From: Pedobacter cryotolerans
GTDB taxonomy: Bacteria > Bacteroidota > Bacteroidia > Sphingobacteriales > Sphingobacteriaceae
Direction of reading: 5' to 3'
Length of the DNA: 64,000 nt
Assembly (NCBI RefSeq): GCF_005116475.1
Contig: NZ_SWBO01000002.1
Span: 205,258-269,257, forward strand
The notes beneath the pieces were generated by a model. That model saw only the letters and a list, made by a program, of their open reading frames with translations. It searched no databases and was not told where the DNA came from. Of this stretch, positions 9,093-17,349 are shown piece after piece. Position numbers and translations under genes: made by a program. The stretch's first letter is position 1, and the number at the start of each line of letters is the position of its first letter.

Positions 9093-9401
9093 TTAAAAAC
9101 TACGTTCTCTTGTGTTGTTACGCTTAAAACCACCACCAGCGTTTCCGCCACCAGTATTTGGCTTGTCTTGAGCCTCAGCAACTTTAATTCTGTTGCCATT
9201 GTAGTCACCACCGTTCATTCTTTTGATAGCTTCTCTAGCTTCATCATCATTTGGCATCTCTACAAAACCAAAGCCACGGCTTTGATTAGTTTCGCGATCT
9301 TTAATAATTCTAAGTGATTTTACTTGACCGAAATCACCAAAAACGGCTGTTAATTCATCTTCCCCTACTTCTAAAGGAAGGCCTGTAATAAATATCTTCA
9401 T
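9093..9401 (-). CDS. RRM-domain RNA-binding protein
   Basis: This 102-residue protein has a single RNA recognition motif. RNP2 is KIFITGL at residues 2-8 and RNP1 is RGFGFVEM near residues 42-49, each with the aromatic residues that stack on RNA. A Gly/Asn-rich, basic tail (GGGNAGGGFKRNN) fills the last 22 residues. Such small glycine-tailed RRM proteins are common in Bacteroidota and cyanobacteria and are often linked to cold or post-transcriptional control. It is monocistronic, with its own likely terminator downstream. The RNA targets are unknown. Confidence 0.95.
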   Translation of the reverse strand: MKIFITGLPLEVGEDELTAVFGDFGQVKSLRIIKDRETNQSRGFGFVEMPNDDEAREAIKRMNGGDYNGNRIKVAEAQDKPNTGGGNAGGGFKRNNTRERSF

Positions 9402-9511
9402 TAATGTTTAAAAATTTGCACAAAGATAGAAAAAATAATGGAATTTTTGCTACATAAGTGTCAGTAAAAAGTATTATAAGTTATTGTTTTTCAATTATAT
9501 TGATATTTTTT

Positions 9512-10219
9512 TTAAGTAATTCTCTTAGTTGCTAATGATTTTACCCATTTTGTTTTTTTACATCTTTTGCAATTTATCTCATTACTTACAATTAATTCTT
9601 CAGTAAATCCACAAAAACTGCATGAATAATATGCCTTTTCTATAATTGCAATATGTTTTTCACAAAAAAGATGAGGCAAAATTGGTAAACCATATTTTAC
9701 AAGATCATCTGAATAATAGAACAAACTTACACTACCAGATGTTTCGATTATTGCCAATTCTACCTGACCTAAATGAGAAACACCCTGAAATCTTAATTCG
9801 CTAAAAAATTCATCTTGTGCTAAGGTTTCCTTTTTAAAGTTTTCAATTGAAAACATTCCATTTTCTATCAGGTAGGTAGCTTTTCCTTCTAAAATTTGCT
9901 CAGCTTTTTTACTTCTATTAACTATTAGCGATGTTAATTTATACGCAACAACTACTACCACAAATACAGTTAATGCAGCTAAAATACCTACTTCTTGATA
10001 AAACATAGGATCTCCAGCTGCAGAGCCTAAGCTAATAATTACAACTAATTCAAATACAGAAAGTTGTTTTACTCCTCTTTTACCTAAAACTCTTAAGCTA
10101 AAAAGTAAAATTAAGTACATAATTAGCGTACGCAGAGCGATTTCAGGAATGAAACCCCATTCTACATCACCTAGAAGAAAGTTTTGAAAATTTTCTGTAA
10201 GAAAAATACCAATCAACAT
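9512..10219 (-). CDS. DUF421 (YetF/YcaP-like) membrane protein with C-terminal Cys4 motif
   Basis: A 235-residue protein with three N-terminal membrane helices (about residues 28-110) including LRVLGKRGVKQLSVFELVV, the hallmark of DUF421. A cytoplasmic alpha/beta region follows (ILEGKATYLIENG, then LAQDEFFSELRFQG). The last 36 residues carry C200xxC203 and C217xxC220, which looks like a small zinc ribbon added to the usual fold. YetF proteins affect spore or envelope properties in Bacillus, but the biochemical role is unknown. Flanking genes on both sides are separated by about 100 bases, so it is probably transcribed alone. Confidence 0.88.
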   Translation of the reverse strand: MLIGIFLTENFQNFLLGDVEWGFIPEIALRTLIMYLILLFSLRVLGKRGVKQLSVFELVVIISLGSAAGDPMFYQEVGILAALTVFVVVVVAYKLTSLIVNRSKKAEQILEGKATYLIENGMFSIENFKKETLAQDEFFSELRFQGVSHLGQVELAIIETSGSVSLFYYSDDLVKYGLPILPHLFCEKHIAIIEKAYYSCSFCGFTEELIVSNEINCKRCKKTKWVKSLATKRIT

Positions 10220-10312
10220 ATTAAAATATAAGTTATGAAGTATAACACCTCATTGCAAAATCTGTTTTAACCAAATTGAGGCTAAAAAATAATATGTATA
10301 ATTAATCGATCA

Positions 10313-11089
10313 TTATCCTCTACTTGCCAGTTTAGTCATTCGGTGAGCTAAGTCTTTACCTAAATATTGATCGATGATACCATGAACCAGATATAAAATA
10401 GGTGTCATTAAAAGTGCGATTACAAATTTATAGGTATAACCGACTAGACCAATTGCAGCAACCATTTGCCAACTCCAATTGTATGCTGGATTTAAATAAA
10501 AAGCAATAAAAATTACCACAAAACTATCTATCAACTGAGAAAAAATGGTAGACCCTGTTGCTCTTAACCACAATGCTCTTTCTCCAGTAAATTTTTTGAT
10601 GCGATGAAATACTAAAACATCAACCATTTGACCTATTAAAAAAGCGGTTATAGAACCAATAATAATCCACATACCTTGTCCAAAAATTGCATCAAAAGCA
10701 GATACCATGTTTACATTTTGACCATTAACTTTTTGCATTACCCAAAAATCCGATGGTTGTAGTTTCATCGCAAGCCAAACAATTAAAAATGCGAAACCAA
10801 TTAAAATACTAGTTAAAATTGATAAAAACCTAACTTGCTTAACACCAAAATATTCATTAATTATATCAGTCATTATAAAAATAATTGGCCATGTTAAAAC
10901 ACCAGCAGACATATTGAAAGATAAATTAGGCACACCAAATAAATTGATGTCCAATTTATTAAAACCCAATGTTTCTTCAACCGAAAATATTTTAACTCCT
11001 ATAAATTCTGAGAGTATCGCATTAGCAACAAAAAATGCACCTAGAATAAGGAGCAATCGGCTTTCTTTAGTTTTAAAAGTCATGTGCAT
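10313..11089 (-). CDS. Queuosine precursor transporter, YhhQ/VUT family (DUF165)
   Basis: A 258-residue inner-membrane protein with six or seven hydrophobic helices. The family pattern is visible in ANAILSEFIGVKIF near the N-terminus, LTWPIIFIMTDIINEYFGVKQVR near residue 70 and the GQMVDVLVFHRIKK segment. YhhQ proteins import 7-cyano-7-deazaguanine or related bases used to make queuosine in tRNA. Two in-frame ATGs (11089 and 11083) could both start the protein; I keep the longer. The queE gene at 21523 belongs to the same pathway but is 10 kb away. I looked for a preQ1 riboswitch upstream and did not find a convincing one. Confidence 0.9.
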   Translation of the reverse strand: MHMTFKTKESRLLLILGAFFVANAILSEFIGVKIFSVEETLGFNKLDINLFGVPNLSFNMSAGVLTWPIIFIMTDIINEYFGVKQVRFLSILTSILIGFAFLIVWLAMKLQPSDFWVMQKVNGQNVNMVSAFDAIFGQGMWIIIGSITAFLIGQMVDVLVFHRIKKFTGERALWLRATGSTIFSQLIDSFVVIFIAFYLNPAYNWSWQMVAAIGLVGYTYKFVIALLMTPILYLVHGIIDQYLGKDLAHRMTKLASRG

Positions 11090-11216
11090 AAAAATAGTAT
11101 TTATTTCATATAAATGAAATTGTTCCGATCTAGATAGAGATAATCTCTCTTAATTTTACAATGATTGTACTTATGCAAACGCTTTATTTGTCATCTTTGC
11201 GGCTTCAAAAATTCTA

Positions 11217-12413
11217 ATGGCAAAATCTAAATCATTTTTCATCATCCTAATTTTAGGATCTCTAGCAGCATTGGCTCCGTTTTCGATTGATATGTATTTA
11301 CCTGGTTTTAAATCAATTGCTGCAGACTTAAATACTGATGTCCCTAGTGTTTCGCTATCTCTTGCGACATTTTTTATTGGTATTTCTGCTGGTCAATTAC
11401 TTTATGGCCCATTATTAGATAAATTTGGAAGGAAAAAACCTTTGTATTTTGGCTTAGTGCTTTACATCATTTCTTGTTTAAGCTGCGTTTTTGTCACTTC
11501 AATAGATCAATTAATTGCGTTAAGATTTATACAGGCCATTGGTTGCTGTGCCGCAACTGTAGCAGCCATTGCCATGGTTAGAGATTTATTTACGGTAGAA
11601 GAAAGTCCGAAAGTTTTTGCCTCATTAATGCTTGTAATTGCAGTTTCGCCAATGTTAGCTCCTACTGCTGGCGGATATTTAATTACCGTTTTAGGCTGGA
11701 AATCTGTATTTGTTTTTTTAGGCGTAATGGCAATTTTAATGATTTTAGCTTGCATGTTTTGGTTAAAAGAAAGTTACAAACCAGATCCAACCTATTCACT
11801 AAAACCAAAACCAATCTTAAATAATTTTTATACAGTTATTGAAGAACCAAATTTTTACACTTACGCTTTAATTAGTGCATTTACTTTTAGCGGGTTGTTT
11901 GCTTATGTATCCTCATCTCCTGTGGTATTTATGGACATTTATAAAGTTACAGAAACTGGTTACGGGTGGATATTTGCTTTACTATCAGTATTTTTTATAG
12001 GTTTTAGTCAAGTAAATAGTTACATCTTAAAATGGTTTAGTAGTAAAAAAATAATCGTTTGGGCTTTAAGTCTTCAGTGCATTTTTAGTGGATTATTTCT
12101 TTTGGCTGCGGCTAACAATTTATTAAACCTTTATTCTACAGTTGCTTTTATCGCATTATTTTTAGCTTGTTTGGGTTTTATAAATCCAAACGCATCAGCT
12201 TTGGCTTTAGCTCCATTTCAAAAAAATGCAGGTAGTGCATCGGCATTAATGGGTGCATTACAAATGGGCCTTGGAGCGTTAGCATCTGCTGCAATTAGCA
12301 TGTTTGCCGCAAACGTAGTGTGGCCTATGCCGGCAGTTATGTTTATAGCGGCGGTTATAGCAGTTTTGTGTTTAACAATTGGCAGCAATCAGATAAAAAA
12401 TAGAAATCAATAA
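11217..12413 (+). CDS. Bcr/CflA family multidrug efflux MFS transporter
   Basis: A 398-residue, 12-helix major facilitator. The Bcr/CflA signature APFSIDMYLPGFKSIAADL spans helix 1, and GPLLDKFGRKKPLYFG is the conserved MFS loop after helix 2. Family members export bicyclomycin, chloramphenicol or sulphonamides in other bacteria; the substrate here is unknown. The ATG at 11217 places helix 1 at residues 6-22. A catctttg box at 11192-11199 resembles the Bacteroidota -7 promoter element. The next gene starts 65 bases after its stop codon and has its own -7-like box, so an operon is possible but not required. Confidence 0.93.
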   Translation: MAKSKSFFIILILGSLAALAPFSIDMYLPGFKSIAADLNTDVPSVSLSLATFFIGISAGQLLYGPLLDKFGRKKPLYFGLVLYIISCLSCVFVTSIDQLIALRFIQAIGCCAATVAAIAMVRDLFTVEESPKVFASLMLVIAVSPMLAPTAGGYLITVLGWKSVFVFLGVMAILMILACMFWLKESYKPDPTYSLKPKPILNNFYTVIEEPNFYTYALISAFTFSGLFAYVSSSPVVFMDIYKVTETGYGWIFALLSVFFIGFSQVNSYILKWFSSKKIIVWALSLQCIFSGLFLLAAANNLLNLYSTVAFIALFLACLGFINPNASALALAPFQKNAGSASALMGALQMGLGALASAAISMFAANVVWPMPAVMFIAAVIAVLCLTIGSNQIKNRNQ

Positions 12414-12478
12414 AACTATACCTATCATTCTCTATACAACGTTAATAATCTATCAGATTATTTCTATTTTCGTACTGA

Positions 12479-13624
12479 ATGATACATATTAACTCTAAAC
12501 TTCCTACAGTAGGCACCACCATTTTTTCGGTAATGTCTAAGCTAGCTCAAGAACATAACGCAATAAATCTTTCGCAAGGTTTTCCAGACTACCCTACCGA
12601 CCCGAAATTAATAGCGCTAATAAATGATGCAATGCTTGCTGGCCATAATCAATATGCGCCAATGGTTGGCTCGGCAATATTAAAAGAAATTGTTGCGAAG
12701 AAAATGATCGCACATTATGGTGCAAAATATAACGAAGAGACAGAAATTACCATAACAGCTGGCGGAACGCAGGCAATTTTTACAGCAATCGCATCAGTAA
12801 TTAATCCTGGTGATGAAGTTATCATATTTGAGCCTGCTTATGATTGTTATGCACCAACTGTTAAACTATTTGGCGGTTTGGTAAAACCATTTACACTTCA
12901 TGCTCCAGATTATACAATTGACTGGGAAATGGTAAAAAAACTATTTTCTGCTAATACCAGAATGATCATTTTAAACAGTCCACAAAACCCTACTGGTAGT
13001 ATTTTAAGCAAAACTGATATAGAAGCATTGATTAAACTAACCAAAGATACCGATGTACTGATATTGAGTGATGAAGTTTATGAACATGTTATTTTTGATG
13101 ACGCACAGCATGAAAGTATTGCTCGTTATCCAGAATTAAGGGATAGGAGTTTTATCATTGCCTCTTTTGGTAAACTATTACATACAACCGGTTGGAAATT
13201 AGGTTATTGTTTAGCACCGATTAAATTAACATCAGAATTTAGAAAAGTACACCAATTTAATGTTTTTAGCGTTAATACACCTATGCAAATAGGGATCGCG
13301 AATTATTTAGCTAATGATCAGATTTATAGAGATATTTCTTTGTTTTTTCAGCAAAAACGAGATCTATTTAGAACTTTGTTAAGTGAGACCAAATTTAAAT
13401 TATTACCTTGCAAAGGCTCATATTTTCAATGTGTTAGTTTCGCTCACCTTACTGATGAGAGTGACATAGAATTTGCAAAAAGAATAATAACTGAATTTGG
13501 TGTGGCAAGTATCCCCGTCTCTGCATTTTACACCAACAAAACAGACGATAAAATCTTAAGATTTTGTTTCGCTAAAGAACAAAAAACATTAGAAGCGGCT
13601 GTAGAAAAACTGAAGAAAATATAA
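12479..13624 (+). CDS. ybdL: Methionine/glutamine aminotransferase, PLP-dependent (YbdL-like)
   Basis: This 381-residue class I aminotransferase resembles YbdL/kynurenine aminotransferase. The N-terminus carries NLSQGFPDYPTDP, the substrate loop. NSPQNPTGS and LSDEVYEH hold the PLP-contacting Asn and Asp/Tyr, and SFGKLLHTTGWKLGY holds the Schiff-base lysine, Lys232. YbdL-type enzymes use methionine or glutamine with 2-oxo acids. The omega-amidase gene starts 22 bases after the stop codon. Together they match the glutamine transaminase/omega-amidase pathway, in which the methionine keto acid is re-aminated from glutamine. A tattttcg box ends 6 bases before the ATG. Confidence 0.92.
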   Translation: MIHINSKLPTVGTTIFSVMSKLAQEHNAINLSQGFPDYPTDPKLIALINDAMLAGHNQYAPMVGSAILKEIVAKKMIAHYGAKYNEETEITITAGGTQAIFTAIASVINPGDEVIIFEPAYDCYAPTVKLFGGLVKPFTLHAPDYTIDWEMVKKLFSANTRMIILNSPQNPTGSILSKTDIEALIKLTKDTDVLILSDEVYEHVIFDDAQHESIARYPELRDRSFIIASFGKLLHTTGWKLGYCLAPIKLTSEFRKVHQFNVFSVNTPMQIGIANYLANDQIYRDISLFFQQKRDLFRTLLSETKFKLLPCKGSYFQCVSFAHLTDESDIEFAKRIITEFGVASIPVSAFYTNKTDDKILRFCFAKEQKTLEAAVEKLKKI

Positions 13625-13646
13625 TTTATCCCTAAAAAATTATAAA

Positions 13647-14450
13647 ATGGAAAATCTTAAATATCTTAATATAGAAAACCTAAAGATCACCGTCTTTCAA
13701 GCCTATTTATTTTGGGAGAATGCGGATAAAAATCTACAGAACATTTCTTTAAAATTATCAAGCGGGGTTAGAGAAAAAACCGACCTTATTGTGTTGCCAG
13801 AAATGTTTAATACTGGTTTTACTATGCGTGCCGATGAAATGGCCGAACAAATGGACGGCAAAACCATGCAATGGCTTAGTAAAACTGCGGCAAGTTACGA
13901 ATGTGTAATTACGGGCAGTTTAATCATTAAAGAAAATGGTAATTTTTATAACAGAATGATTTGGATGAAACCAAATGGTGAATATCAATATTACGATAAA
14001 CACCATTTATTTAGCATGGCTGATGAAAATAAACATTTTGAAGCAGGAAATGAGCAGCTAATTGTTGAATTAAAAGGATGGAAAATTCGATTAGCAATTT
14101 GTTATGATTTACGTTTTCCGGTTTGGTTAAGAAATAAAAATGCCGAATACGATATTTTGTTATTGGTTGCTAGTTGGCCAGATAAACGTTCTTCTCATTG
14201 GCGAACGTTGATACATGCTAGAGCAGTTGAAAATCAAACCTATGTTGTTGCAGTAAACCGAGTTGGGCACGATGGAAATCAAATTTATCACAGTGGTCAC
14301 TCGATGTGTATTGATCCTTATGGTAATACAGTTTATTACAAACCAGAAGATGAAGATCTTTATACTTTTAGCATCAATTATCCCGAATTAGAGAAAATAA
14401 GAAGGCAATTTCCTTTTTTAGATGATGCAGATAATTTTAATTTAAATTAA
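13647..14450 (+). CDS. yafV: Nitrilase-family omega-amidase (YafV-like)
   Basis: This 267-residue carbon-nitrogen hydrolase has the Glu-Lys-Cys triad clearly placed: Glu in VLPEMFNTGF, Lys in YDKHHLFSM and Cys in LAICYDLRFP. Omega-amidases hydrolyse 2-oxoglutaramate and 2-oxosuccinamate, the keto acids left when glutamine or asparagine donates its amino group. The gene follows the YbdL-like aminotransferase by 22 bases, the pairing expected for the pathway, and the two are probably co-transcribed. A second ATG is not needed: the first 10 residues precede the first beta-strand (LKITVFQAYLFW). Confidence in the family is high; the precise substrate is inferred from the neighbour. Confidence 0.92.
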   Translation: MENLKYLNIENLKITVFQAYLFWENADKNLQNISLKLSSGVREKTDLIVLPEMFNTGFTMRADEMAEQMDGKTMQWLSKTAASYECVITGSLIIKENGNFYNRMIWMKPNGEYQYYDKHHLFSMADENKHFEAGNEQLIVELKGWKIRLAICYDLRFPVWLRNKNAEYDILLLVASWPDKRSSHWRTLIHARAVENQTYVVAVNRVGHDGNQIYHSGHSMCIDPYGNTVYYKPEDEDLYTFSINYPELEKIRRQFPFLDDADNFNLN

Positions 14451-14481
14451 CAAATTTCTCCAATCCATATTGTTTCCTTAA

Positions 14482-15513
14482 ATGTTTAACAGAAGAAAAT
14501 TCCTAAAAGCATCTGCCCTTTCAACTGCACTTTTGGCGGTTAATAAAAATAGTTTTGCCAATGATATTCAAAAAAGCACTTCAATAAAAAATCAGCCAAT
14601 TGTTATTTCTACTTGGGATTTTGGTGTTGCGGCCAATGCTGATGCATGGAAAGTTTTAAGCAAAAATGGAAGAGCGCTTGATGCTGTTGAACAAGGCGTT
14701 TGGGTACCAGAAGCTGATGAAACAAACCAGACTGTAGGTTATGGGGGTTTGCCAGACCGTGATGGCAGGGTAACTTTAGATGCCTGTATTATGGATGAAC
14801 TGGGTAATTGTGGAGCTGTTTTAGCATTAGAGCATATTAAACATCCCATTTCTGTAGCTCGTAAAGTGATGGAAAAAACGCCACATGTAATGCTTGCTGG
14901 CGATGGAGCATTGCAATTTGCGCTAGAACAAGGATTTAAAAAAGAAAACTTACTAACTCCTGCAAGCGAAAAAGCTTGGAAAGAATGGCTAAAAGAAGCT
15001 AAATATAATCCTGTGATGAATATCGAGAATAAGCTTTACGATAAAGCCGCTCCCCAAAGATTACCTGGTAACCAGTATAACCATGATACCATTGGGATGA
15101 TAGCTTTAGATGCTCAAGGAAATCTTTCTGGTGCTTGTACAACTAGCGGAATGGCTTATAAATTACATGGTCGTATTGGTGATAGTCCAATTATTGGCGC
15201 TGGATTATATATTGATAATGAGATTGGTGGAGCAACATCAACAGGTGTTGGAGAAGAAGTAGTAAGAAACGTAGGCTCATTTTTAGTGGTTGAATTAATG
15301 CGACAAGGGTATTCTCCTGAAGATGCATGTAAAGAAGCGGTTATGCGTATCATTAGAAAAAAACCAGAAACTGCAAAAAATATCCAAGTTGGCTTTTTAG
15401 CACTAAACAAAAAAGGAGAATATGGTGCTTATGCTATACAAAAAGGTTTCTCTTATGCTGTTTGCGATACCAAAAAACAAGATTTAGTGATTAAAGGAAA
15501 AAGTTATTATTAA
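14482..15513 (+). CDS. N4-(beta-N-acetylglucosaminyl)-L-asparaginase (glycosylasparaginase), secreted
   Basis: A 343-residue Ntn-hydrolase precursor. The N-terminus has a twin-arginine-like signal, FNRRKFLKASALSTALLAV. The autocleavage site is HDTIGM, with Thr203 the new N-terminal nucleophile after self-processing; TTSGMAYKLHGRIGDSPIIG in the beta chain binds substrate. Glycosylasparaginases release the sugar amine from Asn-linked GlcNAc, so an exported enzyme fits glycoprotein scavenging. It begins 31 bases after the omega-amidase gene and may share its transcript. The cutC gene follows after a 146-base gap that contains an inverted repeat pair. Confidence 0.93.
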   Translation: MFNRRKFLKASALSTALLAVNKNSFANDIQKSTSIKNQPIVISTWDFGVAANADAWKVLSKNGRALDAVEQGVWVPEADETNQTVGYGGLPDRDGRVTLDACIMDELGNCGAVLALEHIKHPISVARKVMEKTPHVMLAGDGALQFALEQGFKKENLLTPASEKAWKEWLKEAKYNPVMNIENKLYDKAAPQRLPGNQYNHDTIGMIALDAQGNLSGACTTSGMAYKLHGRIGDSPIIGAGLYIDNEIGGATSTGVGEEVVRNVGSFLVVELMRQGYSPEDACKEAVMRIIRKKPETAKNIQVGFLALNKKGEYGAYAIQKGFSYAVCDTKKQDLVIKGKSYY

Positions 15514-15533
15514 TCCCTAACAAATGTTAAGAA

Positions 15534-15593
15534 GTTAAGCGTTGGCGGGGATGCCAACCCAAGAGATTTCCAGCGTTGGCGTCCCCGCCAACG
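15534..15593. repeat. GTTGGCG palindromic repeat pair, copy 1
   Basis: Two opposite-sense hairpins: 15539-15559 (gcgttggcggggatgccaac) and 15572-15593 (cgttggcg, tccc tip, cgccaacg). The same composite, beginning gttaagcgttggcgggga, occurs at 33241-33301 after dnaB. The pair lies between the glycosylasparaginase and cutC genes and could terminate transcription, but it lacks a T run. Confidence 0.85.
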
Positions 15594-15659
15594 TATTTAA
15601 AAATCCTTAAATTATTGACATTCAATAGCATATAAAAATATTAAAAAGCAATCTTATAT

Positions 15660-16439
15660 ATGCATCAAAGAAGTAGTGCCGTTGAGGCAAAGCCCCCTCT
15701 AGGCGTTTGGAGGTTAGAAATCTGTGCCAACTCCTACACCTCTGCTTTAGCGGCGCAAAATGGTGGCGCACACCGTGTAGAGCTGTGCGAAAACATGGCA
15801 GAAGGCGGAACTACGCCAAGTTATGCACAAATCAAATTATGTAAAGAAAGATTAAATATCCAAGTTTGGCCAATTATTCGTCCTCGAGGCGGAGATTTTT
15901 TATATAATGATGATGAGTTTGATTTAATGAAAGAAGACATCAAAATTTGTAAAACTTTAAATTGCGATGGTGTAGTTTTTGGTATTTTAAAAGACAATGG
16001 AGAAATTGATGTAAAACGTTGCGCAGCATTAATTGAATTGGCAAAGCCGATGCCTGTAGCCTTTCACAGAGCTTTTGATATGAGTATTAACTTAGAAAAA
16101 GCTTTGGAAGAATTGATAGAGTTGGGTTTTGTAAGAGTTTTAACATCTGGAGGAGCCAATAATGCTTTTGAAGGAATAGAAACCATTGCTAAATTAGTTA
16201 ATCGAGCTGCTGGTAAAATTGAAATAATGCCAGGAGCAGGAATAAATCCATCAAATATTGCTACAATCGCTACAAAAACAGGTGCAAAAAATTTCCATTC
16301 ATCTGCCAGAATAAATGTCAAAAGTAAAATGAAGTTTCTCAATTCGGATGCCAAAATGGGAAGCATTAAAGACGAATATCAGTACCAGCAAACTTCTGCC
16401 GAGTTAGTTAAACAAATGGTAGATAAATTAAACAAATAA
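15660..16439 (+). CDS. cutC: Copper homeostasis protein CutC family (TIM barrel)
   Basis: A 259-residue protein; residues 19-250 form the CutC barrel, starting LEICANSYTSALAAQNGGAHRVELC with AEGGTTPS, IIRPRGGDF, AFHRAFDMS, VLTSGG and IMPGAGI blocks all present. The first 18 residues (MHQRSSAVEAKPPLGVWR) are not part of the fold and appear to be translated from repeat-like intergenic DNA; no closer in-frame ATG, GTG or TTG exists. CutC was linked to copper tolerance in E. coli, but a direct copper role is disputed. Its position after a glycosylasparaginase may point to glycan-derived metabolites. The family call is secure; the function is uncertain. Confidence 0.92.
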   Translation: MHQRSSAVEAKPPLGVWRLEICANSYTSALAAQNGGAHRVELCENMAEGGTTPSYAQIKLCKERLNIQVWPIIRPRGGDFLYNDDEFDLMKEDIKICKTLNCDGVVFGILKDNGEIDVKRCAALIELAKPMPVAFHRAFDMSINLEKALEELIELGFVRVLTSGGANNAFEGIETIAKLVNRAAGKIEIMPGAGINPSNIATIATKTGAKNFHSSARINVKSKMKFLNSDAKMGSIKDEYQYQQTSAELVKQMVDKLNK

Positions 16440-16445
16440 AAACTA

Positions 16446-16506
16446 TCGGTCGGTGTCTCACCGACTGAAATAAAATAAAAATTCCGGCTGGTGAAACAAC
16501 AGCTGA
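16446..16506. repeat. GTCGGTG palindromic repeat pair
   Basis: A hairpin at 16446-16468 (gtcggtg, tct tip, caccgac) begins 6 bases after the cutC stop codon. A decayed opposite-sense partner lies at about 16484-16506 (ccggctggtgaaacaacagctg). The arrangement is the same as in the RAYT-linked repeats, with a different stem sequence but the same tct tip. Confidence 0.7.
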
Positions 16507-16525
16507 CAAACTAAATTTCAAACCA

Positions 16526-16723
16526 ATGAATGCTAGATACATAAGTTTTACTGTAGGAATAATATTTTTCGTATTATCTTACGTAGTTAAAAAAACAATA
16601 GACATTAATTTTCAGGACACTTATTATATTATTGAATATGCTTTTGTATTTAAGCTGATAGCTTTCTTCGCATTTTTCGTTTCCGTTATTTTAAGTTTTA
16701 AAAACAAAAATTCTAACAAATGA
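16526..16723 (+). CDS. Small membrane protein of unknown function
   Basis: This 65-residue protein has two predicted membrane helices (about residues 6-23 and 41-59) joined by a short loop reading DINFQDTYYII. The DTYY pattern recalls a segment of heme-copper oxidase subunit I, but the protein is far too short to be one and the resemblance may be coincidental. Its TGA stop overlaps the ATG of the next gene (ATGA, 16720-16723), the clearest sign that it is a real, co-translated gene. No function can be assigned. Confidence 0.65.
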   Translation: MNARYISFTVGIIFFVLSYVVKKTIDINFQDTYYIIEYAFVFKLIAFFAFFVSVILSFKNKNSNK

Positions 16724-17148
16724 GGCTATTGACATTGCTCCTATTTTTTCCTTTATTTTCTTTAGCTCAAAAGCAAAAAGCGCCAGATTTTGCTTTAGGT
16801 AATTTTACCGATGATTACAAAATAACCTACACCATAAATGATACAATTTGGATTCAACATCCAAATACTAAATATCATATCATAAAATGGAATAAGAAAA
16901 AACAATATGTAGTAGCTAAAAACGCTGCAAGTAATAAAGAAGATGCAAACAAATATACGCGTATCGATTACATGACCTTTAGCAACATGGAGCCTTACCT
17001 TTGGGGTTTTTGTTTAACAGTTTACGATGCCGCAACCGAAAAAATTGCTAAAAAAACCGCTTACGTGGATAGAAAAAATCCTAAAAAAGGCTGCAATGGT
17101 TATCCATTTTCGAGAATGAAAAGGGTTGAGGAGAAAGTTGTTAAATAA
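16720..17148 (+). CDS. Secreted protein of unknown function
   Basis: A 142-residue protein with a clear Sec signal peptide (MRLLTLLLFFPLFSLAQ, cleavage near residue 17). The mature part is basic and rich in Tyr, Lys and Thr with two cysteines (in WGFCL and KKGCNG) that could form a disulphide. No known domain is recognisable. It is translationally coupled to the preceding small membrane protein by a 4-base ATGA overlap, so the two probably act together at the envelope. An intergenic repeat follows about 20 bases after the stop codon. Confidence 0.7.
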   Translation: MRLLTLLLFFPLFSLAQKQKAPDFALGNFTDDYKITYTINDTIWIQHPNTKYHIIKWNKKKQYVVAKNAASNKEDANKYTRIDYMTFSNMEPYLWGFCLTVYDAATEKIAKKTAYVDRKNPKKGCNGYPFSRMKRVEEKVVK

Positions 17149-17170
17149 GACTTTAAACTTCTTTTGAAAC

Positions 17171-17290
17171 ATTGCAACCTTAAATAGTAGCACAAACCTT
17201 TGTTATCTAAACCAGATTGAAGCGAAAATCCTTTTGTGTTTTTTATGCTGAGCAAAGCGAAAGCAACACAAAAGATTGCAGCAAAAAGCT
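17171..17290. repeat. TTGCAACC...GATTGAAGCGAAAATCC intergenic repeat, copy 1
   Basis: The unit starts attgcaacc, runs through gttatctaaacc and gattgaagcgaaaatcc, and ends aacacaaaagattgcagc. The last block pairs with aatccttttgtgtt, giving a hairpin with a 12-base stem. The same unit lies reversed at about 40470-40670, and its first half recurs at 33447-33486. It fills most of the 200-base gap between two convergent genes; the remainder to 17349 shows nothing else. Confidence 0.75.
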
Positions 17291-17349
17291 GGATCAAATA
17301 TTCAAAAAAGCCACCGCTTTTGCTTTTCTAAATTAAAAAGTTGCAGTTG

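Noticed and set aside
11090..11160. Possible preQ1 riboswitch before the YhhQ gene
   Set aside because: There is an agagagattatctct hairpin, but the class I consensus loop and A-rich tail are missing.
16526..16723. Fragment of a heme-copper oxidase subunit I
   Set aside because: Only a short DTYY-like run agrees, and the small protein is coupled to a secreted protein, so it is kept as a gene of unknown function.
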